DNA from: Streptomyces tateyamensis
GTDB lineage: Bacteria > Actinomycetota > Actinomycetes > Streptomycetales > Streptomycetaceae
Assembly: GCF_003205575.1 (NCBI RefSeq)
Contig: NZ_PYBW01000074.1
Coordinates: 1-53,816 of the forward strand
Reading direction: 5' to 3'
DNA length: 53,816 bases
In this document: positions 16,697 through 22,639 of the stretch, piece after piece
Numbering within the stretch: the stretch's first letter is position 1
How the letters are laid out: the number at the start of each line of letters is the position of its first letter
The notes under the pieces: model-generated
What the model saw: the letters and a program-made list of their open reading frames with translations, nothing else
The model's database searches: none
What the model was told of the DNA's origin: nothing
Program-made: the position numbers and the translations under genes

Positions 16697-16942
16697 ATGA
16701 GTAAGAAACAGCTCAACGTGCGGGTGGACGTCACCACCGCCGAGATGGCCCGGGAGCGGGCGGAGCAGCAGGGGATCAGCATGAACCAGTACATCGAGCG
16801 GTTGGTCCGCCAGGACATGGGCGAGACCGGGCGGCGCTTCGTGGACGCGGCGGCCCAGTTCATGAAGGAGTACGAGGGCGAGTTCCTGGCCGAGTTCGGC
16901 GAGCCGGTGGGCGCCGAGGAACGGCAGGGCGGTCGCCGTTGA
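16697..16942 (+). CDS. Ribbon-helix-helix antitoxin-like protein
   Basis: An 81-aa protein. Residues 1-45 (MSKKQLNVRVDVTTAEMARERAEQQGISMNQYIERLVRQD) match the beta strand plus two helices of Arc/MetJ-type DNA-binding domains, with G-x-S-x-N-x-Y-I/L before the second helix. The acidic C-terminus (AAQFMKEYEGEFLAEFGE) could bind a partner protein. Its stop overlaps the TTG start of the next gene by 4 bp, the usual layout of antitoxin-toxin pairs. No Shine-Dalgarno is visible; translation is probably leaderless. Confidence 0.75.
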   Translation: MSKKQLNVRVDVTTAEMARERAEQQGISMNQYIERLVRQDMGETGRRFVDAAAQFMKEYEGEFLAEFGEPVGAEERQGGRR

Positions 16943-17364
16943 AACTGGAGGTCGACCTCTCCTGGCTGCTGATGACGGCCGAGCAGTACACCCCCGGCGA
17001 CCCCCAGGTGACCGACTACGGCTCACTGCTGGCCGCCATCGCCCGCCACCACGCCGAGATCTTCGACATCGCGGTCTACCCCGAGCCGCAGGACCGGGCG
17101 GCGGCCCTGATGCACCAGCTGATCCGGGTGCCCGCGCTGGAGCGGACCAACGAGCTCTTCGCCACCGCGGTGGCCTACGCCTACCTGGTGGCCAGCGGCT
17201 GCCACGTGGCCACCACCGCGCGCGAGGTGCGCAGCCTGGCCCGGGCGATCCGGGAGGGCAAGCTGGGCATCGACGGAGTGGCCGAGCGGCTCAACGGCTG
17301 GATCGTCGACGAGGCCGAGGGCGAGGGGGTGGCGGGTGAGGAGGGGCCGGAGGACTCGGACTGA
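16939..17364 (+). CDS. Fic/Doc-like toxin component, degenerate active-site motif
   Basis: A 141-aa helical protein resembling Doc-like toxins annotated in streptomycetes (LEVDLSWLLMTAEQYTPGDPQVTDYGSLLAAIARHHAEIFDIAVYPEPQDRAAALMHQLI). The Fic motif HxFx(D/N)(A/G)NxxR is not intact: where it should be, the sequence reads RVPALERTN (residues 63-71), followed by a normal-looking helix NELFATAVAYAYLVASG. The protein may therefore lack AMP or phosphate transfer activity, or use a diverged chemistry. TTG start overlaps the RHH gene (TTGA). The C-terminus is acidic. Confidence 0.65.
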   Translation: MKLEVDLSWLLMTAEQYTPGDPQVTDYGSLLAAIARHHAEIFDIAVYPEPQDRAAALMHQLIRVPALERTNELFATAVAYAYLVASGCHVATTAREVRSLARAIREGKLGIDGVAERLNGWIVDEAEGEGVAGEEGPEDSD

Positions 17365-17382
17365 AGCCGCTGCTCAGACGGC

Positions 17383-17394
17383 TATGGTGGGTCG
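17383..17394 (+). promoter_or_regulatory. Leaderless-type -10 before the RlmA-like gene
   Basis: TATGGT (17383-17388) ends 6 nt before the GTG at 17395, and CTGAAG lies 16 bp further upstream. There is no Shine-Dalgarno sequence. Confidence 0.4.
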
Positions 17395-18270
17395 GTGCTC
17401 CGGGACATCGAGCGGTACCTGACCTGCCCCCACTGCGCGCTCGGCCTCGCCCTGGACGCGGCCGGGCGCACCCTGCGCTGCGGCGGCGGGCACGCCTTCG
17501 ACGTGGCCAGGCAGGGGTACGTCAGCCTGCTGCCCGGCGACGCGCACACCGGCACCGGGGACACCGCCGAGATGGTGGCGGCCCGCGCCGACTTCCTGGA
17601 CGCCGGACACTACGAACCGATCGCGCGGGCGCTGGCCTCGACCGCCGCCGAACTGGAGGCGGCCGGACTGGTGGTGGACCTGGGCGCGGGCACCGGCTAC
17701 TACCTGGCCCGGGTCCTGGAGGCGCTGCCCGGTGCGGTCGGCGCCGCCCTGGACATCTCCAAGTTCGCGCTGCGCCGCGCTGCCAAGGCGCACCCCCGGG
17801 CGGGCGCGGTGGTCTGCGACGCCTGGCGCCCGCTGCCGCTGGCCGGTGCCGCCGCGGACCTGCTGCTCAACGTCTTCGCCCCGCGGGACGGCGCCGAGAT
17901 CCACCGGGTGCTGCGCCCGGGCGGCCACCTGCTGCTGGTCACCCCGACCACCCGGCACCTGGCGGAGCTGGTCGGCGCGCTCGGGCTGCTCGCGGTGGAC
18001 GTGGACAAGGACCGCCGGGTGGCCGAGAAGCTGAGCCCCCATCTGGAGCCGGTCGACCAGCGGGAGGTGGAGTTCGAGCTGCGGCTCGACCACCGGGACG
18101 CGGCGGCCGTGGTGGGGATGGGGCCGAACGCCTGGCACACCGCGCCCGACGCGCTGGCGGCGGCGCTGGGGGCGCTGCCGGAGCCGGTGGCGGTGACCGG
18201 CTCGGTGCGGGTGTCGGTCTACCGGCGGCCGGAGCGGGCCTGCCGGAGCAGTTCGACCCCGATGGGGTGA
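17395..18270 (+). CDS. RlmA-type 23S rRNA (guanine-N1)-methyltransferase
   Basis: A 291-aa SAM-dependent methyltransferase. The N-terminal zinc site C11-x2-C14 ... C29-x3-H33 is followed by HAFDVARQGYVSLLPG, the signature of RlmA proteins. The SAM site is VVDLGAGTGYYLARVL (about 92-107). RlmA-I modifies G745 and RlmA-II (TlrB type) G748 of 23S rRNA; in actinomycetes the latter gives resistance to tylosin-like macrolides. Which one this is cannot be told by eye. No antibiotic gene cluster is nearby, so housekeeping or intrinsic resistance is more likely than self-protection. Confidence 0.82.
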   Translation: MLRDIERYLTCPHCALGLALDAAGRTLRCGGGHAFDVARQGYVSLLPGDAHTGTGDTAEMVAARADFLDAGHYEPIARALASTAAELEAAGLVVDLGAGTGYYLARVLEALPGAVGAALDISKFALRRAAKAHPRAGAVVCDAWRPLPLAGAAADLLLNVFAPRDGAEIHRVLRPGGHLLLVTPTTRHLAELVGALGLLAVDVDKDRRVAEKLSPHLEPVDQREVEFELRLDHRDAAAVVGMGPNAWHTAPDALAAALGALPEPVAVTGSVRVSVYRRPERACRSSSTPMG

Positions 18271-18321
18271 AATACCGTCGGCAGGCACGTTTCTGCTGGT
18301 CAGGGCCGAACGGGGCGTCAG

Positions 18322-18334
18322 TAGCGTCTTCGCG
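18322..18334 (+). promoter_or_regulatory. Leaderless-type -10 before the AAA ATPase gene
   Basis: TAGCGT (18322-18327) ends 7 nt before the GTG start at 18335; no Shine-Dalgarno sequence is seen. Confidence 0.4.
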
Positions 18335-19738
18335 GTGACCAGCGACGTCGTTCCGCGCCCCGCCCGCCTGCCCGCCGCTCCCGAACTGCTCCGGGACGCC
18401 TCGCCGCGCCCGGCTGCCGCACCACGCCCGGCTACCGAACCACGCTCTGCTGCCGAGCCGCGGCCGCCGTTGCGGCCCACGGTGGAGGAGGTGCGGCTCA
18501 CCTCGTTCAAGTCCTTCCGCCGCGCCACTCTGCCGCTGGCCCCGGTGACGGTGCTGCACGGCCCCTGCGGGGTGGGCAAGTCGAACGCGCTGGACGCGCT
18601 GGCGGTGCTCTCCCGGCTGGCTCACGGCGAGGAGATCGGCCCCTCGCTGGACGGCGTAGGCGGGATCACCGGCCCGCTGGCCGCACCGGTGCGCGGCGGC
18701 CTGGTCGGCTGCGTGCCGCACGGGCGCAACGCCATCATCCTGGGCTGCACGGTGCGCGCCGACACCGGACCGATCCGGCTGGAGCTGGTGATCCGCACCG
18801 ACGGCCGGGTCCGGGTGGCCCGGGAGTGGCTGGTCTGCGACGGGCAGACCCTGGTGGAGACCGGCGAGCAGGACCTGGCCGGCGGCCGGGTCAACGTCAG
18901 CTGGCACAACGACACCCGGCAGGGCGACATCCGGGCGCCGTTCCCCAGCGGCAGCCTGATCACCACTCAGATCCCGCTGCGGGTGGCCGGCTCCTCGCCC
19001 GGCGAGCGCAAGGTGCTGACCGCCGTCGAGCAACTGCTCACCGCGCTGCGCGAGGTCTTCCCGGTGCACCCGGTGCCGGCCCTGATGCGCGGCTGGGTGC
19101 GCCCCGACCCGCAGGCGAGGCTGCTGCCCACCGCCGCCAACCTGTCGGCGGTGCTGGCCCGGTTGCAGGGCGAGTGCGTGCGCCGGTACGGCCGGCTGCT
19201 CAAGGCGGTGCAGGCGGCCGCGCCGCACCCGCTGCTCGGGCTGGACGTGGAGCGGCGCGGCACCCGGACGCAGGAGCGGCTGCTGGCGGTCTTCGACGAG
19301 GGGGTGCTCGGCCGCACCGGCGCCGACCAGGCCTCGGACGGCATGCTGCGACTGCTCGCCTTCGCCGCGGTGCTGCTCACCGGGGCCGGGGTGCTGGACG
19401 TCGAGCCGGCTGCCGAGGTTCCTTGGGCGCGGCGGCAGTTGACGGTGCTCGCGGAGGACCTCGGGGCCGGGCTCGGGGCGGAGCAGACGGCGGCGCTGCT
19501 GCGGCTGGCCCGGGAGATGTGCGACAAGGAGCACCTGCGGCTGCTGGCGGCGGTGCAGGACCCGGGGCCGGCCGAGGGGGTGCCCGGGGTGTCGCTGGTG
19601 GCCTGCCGGCGGGACCCGAAGAGCGGGCACAGCGTGCTCGGGCCGGCGCGGGCAGTTCCGGTGGCGGCACTTCCGGCCGGGGCGTGGGAGGGGTCGCGGG
19701 TGCCGGAGCAGGCGGATGGGGTAGAGGTGGTCGGGTGA
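18335..19738 (+). CDS. AAA ATPase, RecF/SMC-like (AAA_15/AAA_21 type)
   Basis: A 467-aa protein. Residues 1-50 are Pro/Ala/Arg-rich and probably disordered. VRLTSFKSFRRATLPLAPVTVLHGPCGVGKSNALDAL is the N-terminal strand plus Walker A (K82) of RecF/overcoming-lysogenization-like ATPases. The C-terminal signature region SDGMLRLLAFAAVLLTG leads to GAGVLDVEP where Walker B (hhhhDEP) is expected, and AVQDPG where the switch His is expected. Both are altered, so hydrolysis may be weak. The stop overlaps the MazG-like gene by GTGA. Function unknown; DNA maintenance, nucleotide sensing or defence are all open. Confidence 0.7.
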   Translation: MTSDVVPRPARLPAAPELLRDASPRPAAAPRPATEPRSAAEPRPPLRPTVEEVRLTSFKSFRRATLPLAPVTVLHGPCGVGKSNALDALAVLSRLAHGEEIGPSLDGVGGITGPLAAPVRGGLVGCVPHGRNAIILGCTVRADTGPIRLELVIRTDGRVRVAREWLVCDGQTLVETGEQDLAGGRVNVSWHNDTRQGDIRAPFPSGSLITTQIPLRVAGSSPGERKVLTAVEQLLTALREVFPVHPVPALMRGWVRPDPQARLLPTAANLSAVLARLQGECVRRYGRLLKAVQAAAPHPLLGLDVERRGTRTQERLLAVFDEGVLGRTGADQASDGMLRLLAFAAVLLTGAGVLDVEPAAEVPWARRQLTVLAEDLGAGLGAEQTAALLRLAREMCDKEHLRLLAAVQDPGPAEGVPGVSLVACRRDPKSGHSVLGPARAVPVAALPAGAWEGSRVPEQADGVEVVG

Positions 19739-20073
19739 CTGATGATCCCGAGATGACGGTGGCGGACCTGTCCGCACGGCTGGTCGAGTTCGCCGCGGTG
19801 CGCGGCTGGCAGCCGTTCCACAACCCGAAGAACCTGGCCGCCGCGTTGAGCGTGGAGGCGGGTGAACTGCTGGAGGTGTTCCAGTGGTTGACCCCGGAGC
19901 AGGCGGCCGACGTGATGGCGCACCCGGAGCGGGCGGGGCGGGTGCGGGACGAGGTGGCGGACGTGCTGGCGTACCTGCTGCAGTTCTGCGCGGTGCTGGG
20001 GGTGGATCCGCTGGTGGCGCTGGCGGAGAAGATCGAGCGGAACGGGCGGCGGTTCCCGGTGCCGGGCGCCTGA
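19735..20073 (+). CDS. MazG-like nucleotide pyrophosphohydrolase
   Basis: A 112-aa all-alpha NTP-PPase of the MazG/RS21-C6 type. Metal-binding carboxylates are seen in EAGELLEVFQWL (ExxE) and DEVADVLAYLLQF (ExxD). The ending NGRRFPVPG resembles the 'KN..RFP' tail of this family. It would hydrolyse (d)NTPs, often non-canonical dCTP derivatives, to monophosphates. GTG start overlaps the AAA ATPase stop by 4 bp, so the two are co-translated and may act together. Confidence 0.85.
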   Translation: MTDDPEMTVADLSARLVEFAAVRGWQPFHNPKNLAAALSVEAGELLEVFQWLTPEQAADVMAHPERAGRVRDEVADVLAYLLQFCAVLGVDPLVALAEKIERNGRRFPVPGA

Positions 20074-20164
20074 TCCGGTCACCGTGACCGGCAGCACGCT
20101 GGCCCAGGCCCGCGAGCGGGCCTACGCGGGCCGGGCGATCGAGCCGGTGTCCGGTCCGACGAGG

Positions 20165-20249
20165 CAGCTGATCCGGTGTCCTCATGGGCAGCTGATCCGG
20201 TGCCTGATGGGGCAGCAGATCCGGTGTCCCGACGGGGCATATGATCCGG
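20165..20249 (+). repeat. Iteron-like direct repeats
   Basis: Three full units and a partial one: 20165-20188 (24 bp), 20189-20212 (24 bp), 20213-20237 (25 bp), 20238-20249 (partial). The core is CAGCTGATCCGGTG. A diverged copy precedes them (about 20136-20164), and CTGATCCGGT also appears at 20072. The 25-bp unit breaks the reading frame of the others, arguing that the repeats act as DNA, not as protein code. Confidence 0.8.
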
Positions 20250-20265
20250 CCCTCGTACCGGTGAG

Positions 20266-20292
20266 TTGTCCACAGGGCCGGGGTTGTCCACA
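20266..20292 (+). promoter_or_regulatory. Two perfect DnaA boxes
   Basis: TTGTCCACA occurs at 20266-20274 and 20284-20292, same orientation, 18 bp start to start. This is the preferred DnaA box of Streptomyces oriC. They directly follow the iteron-like repeats. Confidence 0.7.
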
Positions 20293-20307
20293 GGTTCCGG
20301 GGTGGTG

Positions 20308-20335
20308 GGTGCGCGATCCGTCCGATCCGCGCACC
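20308..20335. repeat. Inverted repeat right of the DnaA boxes
   Basis: GGTGCGC (20308-20314) and GCGCACC (20329-20335) flank 14 nt that hold GATCCG twice, the same core as the iteron-like repeats to the left. Confidence 0.6.
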
Positions 20336-20389
20336 CTGCTCTCAACCGGCCGTCCAGCGGGGGCGGCCCGGCGAGAGGACACCCCGTCG

Positions 20390-21247
20390 ATGGATGCGCT
20401 GCGCTTGATCAAGACCTCCCGGCACGCGATCGCCGAGGCCCGCACCGTGCCGGACGTGCTGGCCGAGGCCTGGCAGGCGGCCACCCTGACCGAGGCGCTG
20501 GCCGGCTGGCTCGGCGACCACCAGGACGGCGAGGTGGCGGCGGTGGCCCAGCTGCTGGCCGCGGCCGGGGCCCACGCCGCCGGGCGGTTGGAGGAGTCGG
20601 CCGAGCGCCCCGGCCGCGCCGAGTGGTGCACCCCGGGCCGGGCGGCCCGGCTGAGCGAGGTGGGCGAGCCGGTGGCGGTGCTGCGCGAGCTCCAGCAGTT
20701 GGTATCCGATGCCGCCGAGGCGCTGATGGTGATCGCCCACGACTGCGGCACCTCCGGTCTCTTCTGGGTCGCCACCGACGGGTTGGACGCCACCCAGGAG
20801 TGCCGCGACCTGGTCTCGGAGCTGCTGCGGGTGTTCCGCCGCCGGGCCCGCAGAGCCTCCGGGGTGCCGCTCTCGCCGGAGGAGGAGGCGGCCGAGGCGG
20901 AGGGGGTCGCGCCGGGGCGGGCGGCCGAGGGGGTCGGGGGCGAGCTGCGGCTGGTGCTGCGGCTCACCCCGCCGAGCGGGCCGGCCTGCGGGCCGGCCCC
21001 GGGTCACCAGGTAATGGGGCCGCCGGCCGGGTCCCCGGCTCCGAGGCGGTCCACCGCGCGGGCGCCGGACGCCTCCAGGTCCGAGCCCAGGTCGGCCAGG
21101 TCGGCGGTGACGGAGGCGAGCAACTCCTGCATCTGGTCCAGCAGGCTCTTGGGGGAGGACGCGACCCCGGCCTGTGCGGGTGCGACGGGCGCCTCGTACC
21201 TGGGTTCGGACATGAGGGTGACCCTCCAGCTCGGGAGTGCGGTGTGA
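20390..21247 (+). CDS. DUF6099-like hypothetical protein with doubtful 3' end
   Basis: The N-terminal about 165 residues (MDALRLIKTSRHAIAEARTVPDVLAEAWQAATL ... LQQLVSDAAEALMVIAHDCGTSGLFWVATDGLDATQECRDLVSELLRVFRRRARR) form an alpha-helical domain like DUF6099 of streptomycetes. GAGAGGAC precedes the ATG. As an uninterrupted frame it is 285 aa, but the last about 90 residues run antisense through the whole small gene at 21004-21213 and across its terminator. A one-base shift in the G-rich tracts at about 20905-20955 would instead end the protein at 21014. The function is unknown. Confidence 0.55.
   Translation: MDALRLIKTSRHAIAEARTVPDVLAEAWQAATLTEALAGWLGDHQDGEVAAVAQLLAAAGAHAAGRLEESAERPGRAEWCTPGRAARLSEVGEPVAVLRELQQLVSDAAEALMVIAHDCGTSGLFWVATDGLDATQECRDLVSELLRVFRRRARRASGVPLSPEEEAAEAEGVAPGRAAEGVGGELRLVLRLTPPSGPACGPAPGHQVMGPPAGSPAPRRSTARAPDASRSEPRSARSAVTEASNSCIWSSRLLGEDATPACAGATGASYLGSDMRVTLQLGSAV
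20978..20999. terminator. Hairpin after the small minus-strand gene
   Basis: GGGCCGGCC / GGCCGGCCC, 9-bp perfect stem with loop TGCG, immediately after the stop of the 69-aa minus-strand gene. It lies inside the plus-strand DUF6099-like frame. Confidence 0.65.
21004..21213 (-). CDS. Small hypothetical protein, 69 aa
   Basis: MSEPRYEAPVAPAQAGVASSPKSLLDQMQELLASVTADLADLGSDLEASG... with a predicted amphipathic helix in the middle. On the minus strand GGAGGG lies about 9 nt before the ATG, inside the palindrome GGAGGGTCACCCTC (21214-21227), and a terminator follows the stop. These flanking signals support it over the opposite-strand frame. A TTG start at 21354 is less likely because of spacing. 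No family recognised. Confidence 0.55.
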   Translation of the reverse strand: MSEPRYEAPVAPAQAGVASSPKSLLDQMQELLASVTADLADLGSDLEASGARAVDRLGAGDPAGGPITW

Positions 21248-21466
21248 CGCGTGCGGACGGCGGTGCCCGCTCGTCCCGCGAGGGCCGACCGGCCCCGTCG
21301 TCCCAACGACCCCCGCAGTGCCCCGGTCACCGCGCACCACTCGATGTGGTCCAACCCTCCCGCTCGCTCAGCCCCCCGGGTGACCTCCCGCTTGCTCTGC
21401 CCGCACGGACTCGGCTAGGGCCTGTCCGGCCGCTGGTGCCGCGCCGGCCCCGGTGTGACACGCGGC
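21248..21466. other. Intergenic region, no gene seen
   Basis: 219 bp between the small minus-strand gene and the dapD terminator. It must hold the promoter of the small gene (read leftward); no clear -35/-10 pair is evident. Confidence 0.5.
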
Positions 21467-21501
21467 GGGCCCCGACCGCGCGTTCGGCGTGGTCGGGGCC
21501 C
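21467..21501 (-). terminator. dapD terminator
   Basis: GGGCCCCGACC / GGTCGGGGCCC, 11-bp perfect stem around 13 nt, about 25 nt downstream of dapD on the minus strand. Confidence 0.8.
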
Positions 21502-21525
21502 GGGGTGGCGCAGGCTGGGGTGGTG

Positions 21526-22515
21526 TCAGTTGTGCGCGTGCAGGTCGGCGTTCAGTCCGCCCCAGGAGCCGGTGCGGGCGATGACCTCGACCGCTCCCGA
21601 CTGCGAGTTGCGGCGGAAGAGCAGGTTGTCCTGCCCGGACAGCTCGACCGCCTTGGCCACCGCGCCGTCCGGGGTGGTCACCCGGGTGCCGGCCGTGACG
21701 TAGAGGCCGGCCTCGACCACGCAGTCGTTGCCGAGCGAGATGCCGATGCCCGCGTTGGCGCCCAGCAGGCAGCGCTCGCCCACCGAGACGACCTGCTTGC
21801 CGCCGCCGGAGAGGGTGCCCATGATCGAGGCGCCGCCGCCGATGTCGCTGTGGTCGCCGACCACCACGCCCGCGCTGATCCGGCCCTCGACCATCGAGGT
21901 GCCCAGCGTCCCGGCGTTGAAGTTGACGAAGCCCTCGTGCATCACGGTGGTGCCCGCCGCCAGGTGCGCGCCCAGCCGGACGCGGTCCGCGTGCGCGATC
22001 CGCACCCCGCCGGGGGAGACGTAGTCGGTCATCCGCGGGAACTTGTCGATCCCGTAGACGGCCAGCGCACCGCCCTCGGCGCGCACCGCCAGCCGGGCCC
22101 GCTCGACCTGGTCGACCGGCACCGGGCCGATGCTCGTCCAGGCGACGTTGGCCAGCAGCGCGAAGATCCCGTCCAGGTTCTGGCCGTGCGGCCGGACCAG
22201 CCGGTGGCTCAGCAGGTGCAGGCGCAGGTAGATGTCGTGCGTGTCCAGCGGCTTCTCGTCCAGCGAGCCGATGGTGGTGCGGACCGCGACCACCTCGACC
22301 CCGCGGCGGGCGTCGGCGCGCAGCGCCTGGGCGGCACCGGCGCCGAGCTCGGCCTCGGCCTCTTCGGCCGTCAGCCGCACGGTGCCGGAGGGCCCGGGCG
22401 CGTCGGTCAGGGCAGGGGCGGGGAACCAGGTGTCGAGCACGGTGCCGTCGGCGGCGAGGGTCGCCAGGCCGGCGGCCACAGCGCCACGGGCGAGGGTGGA
22501 GGTCGTTTCAGTCAC
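21526..22515 (-). CDS. dapD: Tetrahydrodipicolinate N-succinyltransferase
   Basis: A 329-aa enzyme of the lysine/meso-diaminopimelate pathway using succinyl-CoA. The C-terminal half is a left-handed beta helix with hexapeptide repeats (VRLGAHLAAGTTVMHEGFVNFNAGTLGTSMVEGRISAGVVVGDHSDIGGGASIMGTLSGGGK), the usual actinobacterial DapD pattern, including the E-G-x-V-N-F-N-A-G-T-L-G stretch. The GTG at 22515 lies 7 nt after TACCGT (minus strand), so it appears leaderless. Divergent from hen1. Confidence 0.93.
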   Translation of the reverse strand: MTETTSTLARGAVAAGLATLAADGTVLDTWFPAPALTDAPGPSGTVRLTAEEAEAELGAGAAQALRADARRGVEVVAVRTTIGSLDEKPLDTHDIYLRLHLLSHRLVRPHGQNLDGIFALLANVAWTSIGPVPVDQVERARLAVRAEGGALAVYGIDKFPRMTDYVSPGGVRIAHADRVRLGAHLAAGTTVMHEGFVNFNAGTLGTSMVEGRISAGVVVGDHSDIGGGASIMGTLSGGGKQVVSVGERCLLGANAGIGISLGNDCVVEAGLYVTAGTRVTTPDGAVAKAVELSGQDNLLFRRNSQSGAVEVIARTGSWGGLNADLHAHN

Positions 22516-22639
22516 ACCGAGCACGGTAGCCAATTCCGGCTCCACCTGCCGAAACGGCTCAGCCAGCGGACGGCGGGGCGGCGCGGGCCGGAGCAAAACC
22601 AGGTGCCCGCCGCGCGGGGCCCCAGGGATACTCGATCGG
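22516..22639. promoter_or_regulatory. Divergent promoters, dapD / hen1
   Basis: On the minus strand TACCGT ends 7 nt before the dapD GTG. On the plus strand GATACT (22627-22632) ends 7 nt before the hen1 GTG at 22640. Both genes lack a Shine-Dalgarno sequence, so both transcripts are probably leaderless. Confidence 0.5.

Noticed and set aside
17395..18270. Self-resistance gene of an antibiotic cluster
   Set aside because: No biosynthetic genes (PKS, NRPS, glycosyltransferases) occur in the window.
20165..20249. CRISPR array
   Set aside because: The units abut with no spacers of constant length, and no cas genes are near.
20084..20389. N-terminal extension of the DUF6099-like protein through the repeats
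   Set aside because: The repeats would encode Cys/Arg-rich peptide unlike streptomycete proteins, the third unit breaks frame, and the ATG at 20390 has an RBS.
16697..21247. Integrated mobile element
   Set aside because: No integrase, transposase, att-like flanking repeats or tRNA junction was found, and GC content does not change. Only the iteron/DnaA-box island hints at such an origin.
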